A stretch of DNA of 64,000 nt, from the NCBI RefSeq assembly GCF_003049665.1, contig NZ_PYWM01000005.1:124001-188000 (forward strand), written 5' to 3'. The DNA comes from Lysinibacillus mangiferihumi (lineage in GTDB: Bacteria > Bacillota > Bacilli > Bacillales_A > Planococcaceae). The notes beneath the pieces were generated by a model. The model saw only the letters and a list, made by a program, of their open reading frames with translations. It was not told where the DNA came from and ran no database searches. A program made the position numbers and the translations under genes. Position 1 is the first letter of the stretch; the number at the start of each line of letters is the position of its first letter. Positions 1 through 8,268 of the stretch are shown piece after piece.

Positions 1-165
1 CTTTAGACCGAGCGTTAATACAATTCAACTGTTATTTGAAACGGGATTGCGTATTGGAGAAGTTCTCGCTCTTTTCATGGAGGATTTTGTTTTTGACTAT
101 GGAAAGGGGCATCGGATTCGGTTAACAGACCGTGGGGAATTAGAAAACGGTGCAATGTTTATAAA
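1..165 (+). pseudogene. Tyrosine recombinase (integrase) fragment
   Basis: The frame starting at base 2 reads through residues FETGLRIGEVLAL, the usual surroundings of the first catalytic arginine of tyrosine recombinases. The 5' part lies outside the window. Homology appears to stop near base 165, where the inserted IS21-type element begins, although the frame stays open to 352 by chance. The remaining catalytic residues (second-box H/R and the tyrosine) are absent, so this is a broken remnant. It marks an old integration site or prophage edge. Confidence 0.65.
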
Positions 166-212
166 TGTCAACACAATTTTGTACACTTTCGCTTGCGTAA
201 GCTTGTACAGAA

Positions 213-941
213 TCACTCGTTTTCTTTCGCTAAATGATCCTTCATTCGATACGAGCTACCTACGACTGTTACAACCGTTGCATGATGTAAAACACGGTCT
301 AGTATTGCATTTGCTAGCTTTGGTTCTTGGAAGACTTCATCCCATGATTTGAAATTCACGTTTGTTGTAAAAATCGTACTTCGCTTTTCATAACGCATAT
401 CGATGAGCTGAAAAAAGAGCTTCGCGTCTTCTGGTTCAATTGGTAAGTAACCAATCTCGTCAATAATCAATAACTTATACTTCGTATAATGCTTCAATCG
501 GCTTTCTAATCGATTTTCGAGTTTTGCTCTCTTCAGATTCTGAATTAAATCATGGCACTTAATGAAATAAGTACTCGTCCGTTTCTTCGCAGCTGTAATC
601 CCGATTGATGTGGCCAAGTGTGTTTTCCCAACACCACTCGGACCTAAAAAGACAATATTCTCATTTCCTCCAATAAAACGAAGTGTTAAAAAGTCTAAGA
701 TTTATTGCTCATTAATGGACGGTTGAAAACTAAAATCAAAATCTTTTATCTCTTTTAAATGCGGAAAAGCACCCACTTTCACCATCGCATGCATCATATT
801 TTGTTCCCGCACATCAATTTCATAGGTCGTTAATTTAATCAATGTATCAACGAAAGACATTTGGTTACGCACACTGAAGTCAATGACTTCATTTACATGA
901 AGAGACATTTGTTTGAGCTTTAGATACTCCAAATTCTGCAA
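213..941 (-). pseudogene. istB: istB, IS21 ATP-binding helper, in-frame stop
   Basis: IstB is the AAA+ ATPase helper of IS21-type transposases. Two open stretches, 941-702 and 617-213, are in the same frame and are joined by sequence that still encodes the P-loop GPSGVGKTHLA. Only a TAA at 702-704 interrupts the protein, directly after INEQ; related proteins have a glutamine there, so a single CAA to TAA change explains it. The rest, including the Walker B region LLIIDEIGYLP, looks intact at about 242 codons, near the usual 250. The first codons overlap the istA deletion junction, so the original start is probably lost too. Confidence 0.8.
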
Positions 942-1203
942 ATTTCGTATTCACTTTGCCTGGAAAGTGTTCTGTTCGGGCCTCATCCATGACGGTTTTC
1001 ATATTGTCAGTCACTAATTCCGCAGGCACACCACCAAGCGCTTCAAATGTTTCTGTTAAGAAGGAAAGTAGAACACTTTGCGACTTCGATATACTCAAAT
1101 GGAATGTACGTAATCTTGATTGTGCAAGGAGTAGTACGGCTACGTTCACTTCAACTTGTTCACCATCTTTTGTTTCGTATGAAATGCTTAAACAACTCTT
1201 TTT
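940..1203 (-). pseudogene. istA: istA, IS21 transposase, internal fragment
   Basis: The minus-strand frame encodes a middle piece of the DDE transposase IstA, recognisable by residues LLLAQSRLRTFHLSISKSQ and GGVPAELVTDNMKTVMDEAR, which include the second catalytic aspartate region. Reading upstream, the frame stays open to about 1203 (FETKDG-like region). Downstream, homology stops at about 940 and the frame runs straight into the istB coding region out of phase. This implies that the C-terminal third of IstA and the first codons of IstB were deleted together. The N-terminal helix-turn-helix part is also missing. Confidence 0.75.
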
Positions 1204-1205
1204 TC

Positions 1206-1243
1206 TTCTTGTACTAACGGAGCAATTTAGTGCAATAAGAAAG
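1206..1243 (+). repeat. Short dispersed repeat, copy 1
   Basis: The core is CTAACGGAGCAATTTAG. A similar sequence occurs at 1595-1631 with core CTAAAGGAGCAGTTTAG and matching flanks (TTCTT-TG before, AAGAA after). Both copies lie between gene remnants in the decayed patch. Origin unknown. Confidence 0.4.
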
Positions 1244-1303
1244 AATATTGTAAACTGTAATAAAAGGTGAATTTATGCAAGGTTAAAATAGGAGGGTGAA
1301 TCA

Positions 1304-1498
1304 ATGGATAAGACAGTTACTTTTTCATTCAGTAGTACAAAATATGAAGGTACAGAGGCGACAGAAACATTTACTTTTAAAGAATTAGGTATTGATGATG
1401 ATTTGGATGATAAAGCACTAAAAATAGAAATAGATAGAATTTTTCAGGCTTGGGTTTGGGATAAACTTAATATCTCATTTAGTATAGTAATAGAATAA
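1304..1498 (+). CDS. Small acidic hypothetical protein
   Basis: A 64-residue reading frame starting with ATG after a good ribosome binding site (AGGAGGGTG, 7 nt upstream). The protein is acidic in its middle (DDDLDDK) and has no signal peptide or membrane segment. The pattern of short strands followed by a helix and a final strand suggests a small alpha/beta protein. I do not recognise the family with certainty. It stands alone between the insertion-sequence remnant and other remnants, with base composition similar to its surroundings. Confidence 0.6.
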   Translation: MDKTVTFSFSSTKYEGTEATETFTFKELGIDDDLDDKALKIEIDRIFQAWVWDKLNISFSIVIE

Positions 1499-1594
1499 GG
1501 GAAACGCACATAGTACAGATGATGTTCGGTAACAATATTTGACGAACGGGGTGCTTTTCTTGAAGATCATTGAGTTGCATAAGCAGGTTTTTTT

Positions 1595-1631
1595 TCTTAT
1601 TGAACTAAAGGAGCAGTTTAGTTGAAGAAGG
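1595..1631 (+). repeat. Short dispersed repeat, copy 2
   Basis: Second copy of the motif at 1206-1243, with core CTAAAGGAGCAGTTTAG. It lies directly upstream of a truncated reading frame. Confidence 0.4.
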
Positions 1632-1644
1632 AAAATGATTTATA

Positions 1645-1854
1645 AGTGGAGAATCTTTTGATACGGTAGAACACGAAACATATGGCAAGGGAAAAATAGT
1701 AAATTTTGATTCACAAGATAAATCCAGTTTGTTAGTTGAATTTGAAGAGGAACATGGAGTATTTATTCGAGATATCATTGATGAAGATTATCATTACGAA
1801 GATAACAGTAGATTTGAAAAAGAAGTTTTATTAACGTTTATACTTGGGATATAA
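1645..1854 (+). pseudogene. Truncated hypothetical gene remnant
   Basis: An open frame of about 69 codons ends at TAA 1852-1854 and encodes a protein-like sequence (YGKGKIVNFD, SLLVEFEEEHG). It follows a stop codon (TGA 1636-1638) and has no ATG, GTG or TTG start near its beginning, so the 5' part seems to be missing. The short basic strand followed by an acidic strand suggests a small beta-barrel piece. No family assigned. Confidence 0.4.
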
Positions 1855-1936
1855 AAAAACTTAGAACTGATTATAAGAATAGTCAGGGTAAAAAAGTAAA
1901 TGAGCCTTATATTAATAATTGTCATTCTTAGGGGAA

Positions 1937-2029
1937 ATGGTCAGCCATAAGACTCATTCCAGATGTGAAACTTGTGGCTGGTATAAATGTGAATGTGATT
2001 CTTGTGGCTGTAATTACAAAAGGGAATAA
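1937..2029 (+). CDS. Possible 30-residue cysteine-rich microprotein
   Basis: An ATG at 1937 opens a 30-codon frame with six cysteines within 17 residues, spaced C-x2-C-x4-C-x-C-x2-C-x-C (key residues at protein positions 10, 13, 18, 20, 23 and 25). This spacing could bind a metal. The ribosome binding site (AGGGG) is too close to be good, and the neighbours are remnants. It could equally be the C-terminal end of a broken zinc-ribbon protein. Low confidence as a real gene. Confidence 0.25.
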   Translation: MVSHKTHSRCETCGWYKCECDSCGCNYKRE

Positions 2030-2123
2030 GGTAATTGTACGAGTAAGATGGCAGGATATCCTTGTTCCACTAACGTGGCAGGTTAATTAAAAATTATCTA
2101 CTTAGAGAAACGAGGGTAATAAA

Positions 2124-2882
2124 ATGAAATATTTTACTAAAGAATGGCATGAATTGTGTCAAAAAAATAATTTACATCTGCATTTAGAGGAAGAAAAGCT
2201 AGCTGAAACATTCTCAGAAGAATATTTTCAACAGCTTTACCACATTGAATTAAATAGTTGGCTTACTTTACAAGAAGAAGCTAATTTAAGATTAAAATCT
2301 CACGAAAACTATGAACCTTTTAATAAAGAAAAGGGAATAGAACAATTTCATGATATTTTCATACATAATCTTATGTTTTTAAAAAAGCAATTACCAGAAA
2401 CAATAGTAAAACAGATTGCAGATATAAGGGTGTTTACTTTAGATAAGGCAACTCGTAATGTAATAAATGCTGTAACTCAATTTTGCGAGGAAAATGACAG
2501 AATTGTAACCACAGTAATTGAAGATTACAAAAGATATATAAAAGAAAACTCAACATTACTGGATATAGAAATTGATGGGGGTTTTAGCTTCCATGATTGC
2601 AAAATTATAAAATCAATTAAGAATGATAAATCCTTAAAATTATTCCTTGATAATAAAGGGAGTTATACAGATACAAATATAGATGAGGTCATATTTGAAA
2701 ATTTTAATATTATCAAACAGGATAATTTGTTAGAAGATTCATGGTGGCTGTATGAGGAAATATATAAAGTGAATGACACATATGAATTTCACGTCTTGCT
2801 ACAAAATAAAACGGAGGACTTAATTGATTTTATTATATCAGCTGAACAAATTTCCTTTATAAGTAATAAAAATAATCTTTGA
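2124..2882 (+). CDS. DUF4085-like hypothetical protein
   Basis: A 252-residue soluble protein starting with ATG after GAGGG, opening MKYFTKEWHELCQ. The N-terminal half is helical and charged; the C-terminal half is richer in strands and contains a DSWWLYEE segment and a strand-forming end. The opening resembles the DUF4085 family of Bacillus, whose function is unknown; I make this link from memory of the N-terminal motif. No signal peptide or membrane segment. It is followed by a strong hairpin terminator, so it is likely a single-gene unit. Confidence 0.7.
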   Translation: MKYFTKEWHELCQKNNLHLHLEEEKLAETFSEEYFQQLYHIELNSWLTLQEEANLRLKSHENYEPFNKEKGIEQFHDIFIHNLMFLKKQLPETIVKQIADIRVFTLDKATRNVINAVTQFCEENDRIVTTVIEDYKRYIKENSTLLDIEIDGGFSFHDCKIIKSIKNDKSLKLFLDNKGSYTDTNIDEVIFENFNIIKQDNLLEDSWWLYEEIYKVNDTYEFHVLLQNKTEDLIDFIISAEQISFISNKNNL

Positions 2883-2978
2883 TAGTAAACTGAGGTGTTT
2901 TTGTATTAAGTCGAAGCGAAGATATTAAAAAAATAAAGAGAAGCCTTATTAAGCTAACGGGAGCTTTAGTAAAAGAAG

Positions 2979-3030
2979 AAAGGGTTTTACATATTAGTCA
3001 TATCTAATATGTAAAACCCTTTAATTTTTC
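2979..3030 (+). terminator. Long perfect hairpin, rho-independent terminator
   Basis: A 19-bp perfect inverted repeat (2979-2997 with 3004-3022, loop TCATAT) is followed by a T-rich tail. The symmetrical A/T flanks mean it could act in both directions. It lies between the 2124-2882 gene and the exopolysaccharide region. Confidence 0.8.
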
Positions 3031-3624
3031 TATCTTTTTTAAAAATAGGTCTTGATAAAAATATCTTACATACTCTTTTTTATGTAAGGAAAATATCCGT
3101 TGTTCAAGGCAATGTCCAATCCATCTTTTACGAGCATATTTGTGTTAACAAACGATAGTAAGAAAGTATTTATTATGTTAAATGTGAATTATTAACATTG
3201 TTCAGTGTTACAATGTGACTTTTATTAATACAGTTAAAAAGAGGTGTGTGAAAAAGTGAACAATTAGGAAAAGGCCATTTATTTTAAGCAATCGGAGTGT
3301 GACGATATTTTTTCTTTTTTTGAAATAATGCCATCTTTGCATCTAGTTAATTATATTTAGAAAAATAGTGCATGTATTAATTTACCAAAAATGATATAAT
3401 ACTTAAGGATTATATGAAGGTTTTTGGTGAAATCAACTTACTTTAAAATAGTTATATATACATTCATTTAAAAATTGTTTAGAATTTGTTTAGTTAAAAT
3501 TAGTACTATAGGTATGTTGGGAATGTGTGCTTATTTTGTGGTGACAAGAGAATGAATACTTTTTGCACGAAAAAGGATTTATTTGTATTTAATGTTTAAA
3601 ATTAGGTAAAGGGGTAATTTGTTT
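3031..3624 (+). promoter_or_regulatory. AT-rich upstream region of exopolysaccharide operon 1
   Basis: Nearly 600 bases without a convincing gene. It contains an extended minus-10 element, TGATATAAT at 3392-3400, with no good minus-35 at the right distance, about 225 nt before the first start codon. A long untranslated leader would follow. I see no strong internal hairpin in the leader. The ribosome binding site AAAGGGG is at 3608-3614. Confidence 0.4.
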
Positions 3625-4950
3625 ATGGGGATTAAAATTGACTCACCAAAATTAGCTTTATCGAAAAAAATCAAAACGAAAGAGGCGAAAATTGGTGTAA
3701 TCGGACTTGGTTATGTAGGATTACCACTCGCTATAGAAATGGTCAAAAAAGGGTATCAAGTAATTGGTATTGATAAAAATAACGAAAAAATAGCTAAGCT
3801 AACGAATGGAGAAAGTTATATTGCCGATTTATCGGATGCTGTTATCCAAGAGGTCTTAAAAGAAGAGAAGTTGGAAACGACTGCGGATTTTTCAAAGCTT
3901 GCAAGTGTAGATGTCATGATTATTTGTGTTCCAACTCCAACATCAGCAGATGGTACACCGAATATTTCTTACATTGAAGATGCGTCCAAATCAATCGCAC
4001 AATATATTTCTGCCAATACACTAGTGATTCTTGAAAGTACGACATACCCTGGAACGACTGAAGAAATCGTTCAACCAATTTTAGAAAAAAGTAATTATGT
4101 GATTGGGCAGGATATCTTTTTAACTTATTCCCCTGAACGTGTTGATCCTGGAAATATTAATTTTACCGTTTCAAATACACCGAAAGTAGTCGGTGGTGTG
4201 ACAGAAGCATGTTTAGAAATAGCAAAACTATTTTATGAAACAATCATCAATACAAATGTTTTTCCTGTTTCTAACCCAAGGGTTGCAGAGATGGAGAAGT
4301 TACTGGAAAATACCTTTCGCCAAATCAATATCGCACTTGTTAATGAGCTGAGCAAAATATGCTACAAAATGAATGTAGATATTTGGGAAGTAATCGAAGC
4401 TGCTTCGACAAAACCATATGGATTTATGCCGTTTACACCTGGTCCAGGGGTAGGGGGGCATTGTATCCCTGTTGACCCTAAATATTTATTATGGGCAGGA
4501 CAGCAACATGGTATTACGGCTTCATTAATTGAGGCGGCAGATAAAATTAATGATTCCATGCCGAGTTTTGTGGTTGAAAGACTGGAAAATTATCTTATTG
4601 ACCAGAAGAAAGAGCTACGAGCTGGAAAGATTGTTGTTATTGGTGTCACGTATAAGCCAAATATTAATGATTTCCGTGAATCTCCTGCACTTCACGTCAT
4701 CCAAGAATTATTGGAGAAGCAATATGATGTTATGGTTGTGGACCCATTTATCGAAACTTTTTCAGTCAACCAATACACACTTAATACTGTTGCATTATCA
4801 AAACAATTAATCGAAGAAGCAGAAGCTGTATTAATTTTAACGAATCATGCAGAAATTGATTATGGATTGCTCGATCAATATGCTGCACTAATTTTTGATA
4901 CACGGAATACCCATTTTTTATTTGCCAATAAAAATTATCATAAATTGTAA
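3625..4950 (+). CDS. UDP-N-acetyl-hexosamine 6-dehydrogenase
   Basis: Oxidises a UDP-N-acetylhexosamine to the matching uronic acid with NAD, giving a sugar donor for polysaccharide synthesis. The N-terminal Rossmann motif GVIGLGYVGLPLA, the centre (ENTFRQINIALVNEL) and the C-terminal UDP-binding domain are all present. The catalytic cysteine (about residue 280) lies in GGHCIPVDPKYL, the form typical of WbpA/WecC-like enzymes on N-acetyl sugars rather than UDP-glucose dehydrogenases. About 441 residues is normal length. ATG 3625 fits AAAGGGG; a TTG two codons upstream is possible. First gene of operon 1, 10 nt before the next. The exact sugar is not determinable. Confidence 0.88.
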   Translation: MGIKIDSPKLALSKKIKTKEAKIGVIGLGYVGLPLAIEMVKKGYQVIGIDKNNEKIAKLTNGESYIADLSDAVIQEVLKEEKLETTADFSKLASVDVMIICVPTPTSADGTPNISYIEDASKSIAQYISANTLVILESTTYPGTTEEIVQPILEKSNYVIGQDIFLTYSPERVDPGNINFTVSNTPKVVGGVTEACLEIAKLFYETIINTNVFPVSNPRVAEMEKLLENTFRQINIALVNELSKICYKMNVDIWEVIEAASTKPYGFMPFTPGPGVGGHCIPVDPKYLLWAGQQHGITASLIEAADKINDSMPSFVVERLENYLIDQKKELRAGKIVVIGVTYKPNINDFRESPALHVIQELLEKQYDVMVVDPFIETFSVNQYTLNTVALSKQLIEEAEAVLILTNHAEIDYGLLDQYAALIFDTRNTHFLFANKNYHKL

Positions 4951-4960
4951 GGAGAACTGT

Positions 4961-6394
4961 GTGGAAATGAAAAGACTAAAATTATGTAGTTTACTAGTCG
5001 CTTTGTTCATAGCAGGATGTCAATCCGAAACACAAAGTCAAGTTGCACCAGTAGATTCGTCGATTGAAATAAAAGAGCATGATGGAACGATGAGCGATAT
5101 TTTACGTCATGCCAATATTCTTACCCCAAAAGTGGCTTTGACTTTTAATGGACTTGCAGACAATGAGACAATGCAAAAGCTTTTAAAGGTATTAGATCAA
5201 ACGAACATCAGGGCAACGTTTTTTATCGAAGGTATGCGTCTTGCACAAGAACCTGAATTGGTTAAGGACATATTGAGCAAAGGCCATGAAGTAGAAAACG
5301 GTACATTAACGTTCCCTGATATGGCAGATATAGATTATGAAGAAACTTATAAAGAAATATATTTAACAAATCAAATTTTTGAAGAGCAATTAGGCTATAC
5401 ACCGAAGTATGTGAGAAGTCGTTCAGGGGACGCAACAGACAATATGCGTTATGCTACAAATGCTCTTAATATGAAAGCTGTTGTAGAGGCATCTGTTAAT
5501 CCGAAAGATCGTAATATGCAAAGTGCAGAGGAAATAATGACGTATATTCGAACGTATGTAGATAGTGGTTCAGTCATCCATTTAAATACGTATATTAATC
5601 CGGCCGTCATTGATGTTGTCCCGTTACTTGCACAGTTTGGCAAAGAAAAAGGCTTTACATTTTCTACGTTAACGGACGTATTTGAAAACGAATATTTGGT
5701 TAAATCATTAGAGGAAATTAAAGGCTACGATGCGATAAAAATAAATCCAGCATACGAAAATGTCCAGCCGCATGTCTATTATCGGAAAAATACAACAAAA
5801 AAAGAAATTGCTTTATCCTTTGATGACTGGGCAAGTGAGGAACGAACGAAGGAAATTTTAGATGTTTTGGATAAGTACAATATTCAATGTACATTTTTCT
5901 TAATCGGGAAGGGTGTTGAAAAAAACCCTCAATTAGCACGATTAATTGTAGATCGAGGACACGAAGTAGCGAGTCATTCTTATAATCATGTCGATGTAAC
6001 AACGATGACACCAGAGGAGTTACAAGAAGACGTATTGAAGGCACACCAAGCACTCACGTATGCCCTACAGGAATCACCGTTATTATATTTTAGACCAAAT
6101 CAAGGTGTTATCAATGAGGAGTCTGCTAAAATTATTGCCGCTACTGGCGTTCAAACAATTGCCATGTACGATATTGCATCATTTGATTGGAACTTAGATT
6201 ATACGGCACAAGATATTTATGATCGGGTTATGACTAGGGCAGCTCCAGGAAAGGTAGTGGTGATGCATATTTTAGACGGTACAAAAACAGTCGAAGCACT
6301 GCCATTAATTATTGAACAACTTCAAAAGCAAGGCTATAGTTTTGCAAAAATGTCGACTTGGATTGAAGAAGATTCAAATAAGAAAGTGAATTGA
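4961..6394 (+). CDS. Lipoprotein with two NodB-type polysaccharide deacetylase domains
   Basis: A 477-residue lipoprotein: basic start, hydrophobic stretch and lipobox FIAGC put it on the outer face of the membrane. Two NodB-like domains follow. The first (about residues 50-250) has TFNG instead of the metal-binding TFDD and lacks the histidine motif, so it is probably inactive. The second (about 280-470) keeps SFDDW and SHSYNH, consistent with metal-dependent removal of acetyl groups from a polysaccharide. GTG 4961 lies 6 nt after AAGGAG and is preferred to ATG 4967. The next gene starts within a few bases, indicating translational coupling. The substrate is probably the polymer of the GT2 synthase downstream. 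Confidence 0.85.
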   Translation: MEMKRLKLCSLLVALFIAGCQSETQSQVAPVDSSIEIKEHDGTMSDILRHANILTPKVALTFNGLADNETMQKLLKVLDQTNIRATFFIEGMRLAQEPELVKDILSKGHEVENGTLTFPDMADIDYEETYKEIYLTNQIFEEQLGYTPKYVRSRSGDATDNMRYATNALNMKAVVEASVNPKDRNMQSAEEIMTYIRTYVDSGSVIHLNTYINPAVIDVVPLLAQFGKEKGFTFSTLTDVFENEYLVKSLEEIKGYDAIKINPAYENVQPHVYYRKNTTKKEIALSFDDWASEERTKEILDVLDKYNIQCTFFLIGKGVEKNPQLARLIVDRGHEVASHSYNHVDVTTMTPEELQEDVLKAHQALTYALQESPLLYFRPNQGVINEESAKIIAATGVQTIAMYDIASFDWNLDYTAQDIYDRVMTRAAPGKVVVMHILDGTKTVEALPLIIEQLQKQGYSFAKMSTWIEEDSNKKVN

Positions 6395-6399
6395 TAATC

Positions 6400-8268
6400 A
6401 TGAAAACGAAAAAAGAGATTTTAACAATGCCGCGCTCTGATCGACGTATCTTATCCAATATTCCTGATCCTGAAAATGTGCGGAGCCTCGTTAATCGTCG
6501 AGGGGCTTCGTACCAAACAGAAGGGGATATTGACCCTACAAATGTAAATGAAATTTATCGTTTACAGTTATTAAGTTTGCGTTATGAAACTGCATTTGAA
6601 GTGAACATTAAAAGAGCTAGACAAAAAAATCCTTATCAATATTATGCTGAAGATATTTCGGTGACAGGTATCCTTGTTTATACGGATAGTGCAAATAGAT
6701 TATTAGCTGATGAAATTGTTACGATGCAGTTCACAATACCTGATGGAGCGATGCCTGAGGGTTATGAATCAAAAGTAAAGTTAAAAGCTAAAGTAGTCCG
6801 TCAATTTACAAAAGATGTAGATGGAAAAACGAGATACTACTATGCGTTTGAATTTTTAAATCCTTTAAATGAGTATTTAACGAAAAAACGTTGGGGACTT
6901 TCAATTTTTGTAGCGAGTTTATTTTTATTTATTGTTTCACTTATCGTTGTATTAATGCGTGCTGAAAGTGTCATCTATTTTAAGTTTAATAAGTTCTTAT
7001 ATTTATATAGTATAATCGCAGCAACATTTCTTCTAAGTAGATATTTGTTTGGTATTTTCTATAAGAATGTGCCAATCAATCCTCAATATGAACCCGGTGT
7101 TTCTATTATTATTCCAGTATTTAATGAAGAACAATGGATTCATAGAACCATTTTAAGCTGTATCAATCAATATTACCCTGTGGATAAATTAGAAGTTATT
7201 GTCGTAGATGATTACTCTACAGATAGAACAGAGGAAGCCGCCAATAACATGATTGAGCTGATTCATAGGGAAGGTGGGCGTTTTAGAACAGAGGGACGTT
7301 TGAAATTTCATAAGCTACCACAAAATGGGGGGAAGCGTGAAGCGTTAATAGCGGGAGTGCATTTGGCCAAACATGATTTAGTCGTTTTCGTCGATTCAGA
7401 TAGCTTCTTAGAGCCTCACGCCATTCGAAATTTAGTACAACCTTTCCAAGATCCTAAAATGGGCGGTGTAGCAGGGAGAACAGAAGTAGAAAACAAGTTT
7501 ACGAATGCTCTAACAAAACTACAAACGGTTCGATATTATATAGCCTTTCGTATAATGAAAGCGGCAGAGTCTTGGTTTGACACCGTAACATGCTTATCGG
7601 GGCCACTTGCATGCTATCGTAAAGAGCTTATATTAAAAAATGAAACAGCGTGGTTAAATCAAAAGTTTTTAGGGCAACCGGCAACATTTGGTGATGATCG
7701 TAGTATGACAAACTATATTTTAAAGACGCATCGCACAGGCTATCAAGACAATGCAGTATGTTCTACGATTGTACCTTCAGATACAAAAGTCTTTTTGTCG
7801 CAACAAATGCGCTGGAAACGATCATGGTTACGAGAGTCGTTAAGAGCCTTTTTATTTATGTGGAAAAAAGAACCTTTTATGTTTTTGTTCTTTATCATTG
7901 GTTTAATTGTTCCAATCGCAGCACCAATTGTCGTAGTTTACAATTTAATCTATGTGCCTATTATGCATGGGATATTTCCAACAACATTTTTAATGGGTCT
8001 ATTGTTAATGGCAATGCTGATGAGCTTGGCCCACCTATTCTTTAGACGAAGTAAGTTATGGACGTTTGGCTTTATATTTGTCCTTTTCTACGAATTTATT
8101 TTACTTTGGCAAATGCCTGTGGCGTGGGTGACATTTTGGAAATCAACTTGGGGTACAAGAGAAACACCTCAAGATGTATTGGCAAGGGAAAAGAAATTGG
8201 AAAAACAAAAGATTCGGAAATCCCGATTTTCAATGCTGAAAATAAGAAAAATGGGTGAGAAGGAATGA
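6400..8268 (+). CDS. PilZ-like domain / GT2 processive polysaccharide synthase
   Basis: A 622-residue membrane glycosyltransferase. The N-terminal 165 residues resemble PilZ, the c-di-GMP binding module, with D-x-S-x2-G in AEDISVTGILV; the upstream RxxxR is not clear. Two membrane segments (about 165-215) precede a GT2 catalytic domain with IIIPVFNEE, VVDDYSTD, DSDS and the processivity motif QQMRW (about residue 468), followed by more membrane segments. This is the layout of cellulose, hyaluronan or poly-GlcNAc synthases, although PilZ is usually C-terminal in BcsA. ATG 6400 is chosen; a TTG at 6391 is in frame. It overlaps the next gene by 4 nt. Inference: operon 1 polymerase, perhaps c-di-GMP activated. 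Confidence 0.85.
   Translation: MKTKKEILTMPRSDRRILSNIPDPENVRSLVNRRGASYQTEGDIDPTNVNEIYRLQLLSLRYETAFEVNIKRARQKNPYQYYAEDISVTGILVYTDSANRLLADEIVTMQFTIPDGAMPEGYESKVKLKAKVVRQFTKDVDGKTRYYYAFEFLNPLNEYLTKKRWGLSIFVASLFLFIVSLIVVLMRAESVIYFKFNKFLYLYSIIAATFLLSRYLFGIFYKNVPINPQYEPGVSIIIPVFNEEQWIHRTILSCINQYYPVDKLEVIVVDDYSTDRTEEAANNMIELIHREGGRFRTEGRLKFHKLPQNGGKREALIAGVHLAKHDLVVFVDSDSFLEPHAIRNLVQPFQDPKMGGVAGRTEVENKFTNALTKLQTVRYYIAFRIMKAAESWFDTVTCLSGPLACYRKELILKNETAWLNQKFLGQPATFGDDRSMTNYILKTHRTGYQDNAVCSTIVPSDTKVFLSQQMRWKRSWLRESLRAFLFMWKKEPFMFLFFIIGLIVPIAAPIVVVYNLIYVPIMHGIFPTTFLMGLLLMAMLMSLAHLFFRRSKLWTFGFIFVLFYEFILLWQMPVAWVTFWKSTWGTRETPQDVLAREKKLEKQKIRKSRFSMLKIRKMGEKE

Larger units (their letters stand above)
166..1205 (-). 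mobile_element. Decayed IS21-family insertion sequence
   Basis: On the minus strand an istA fragment is followed by istB, the two-gene order of IS21-type elements. The end beside istB starts with TGTCAACACAATTTTG at about 166, close behind the istB stop codon. The other end is not recognisable because istA is truncated near 1203. The element interrupts a recombinase gene and has itself lost function through an internal deletion and a nonsense mutation. The exact ends are estimates. Confidence 0.7.

Noticed and set aside
2896-3006. A short frame with SRSEDIKKIKRSLIKLTG ending in the terminator stem
   Set aside because: It has no clear start codon and runs through the hairpin; likely a remnant or chance frame.
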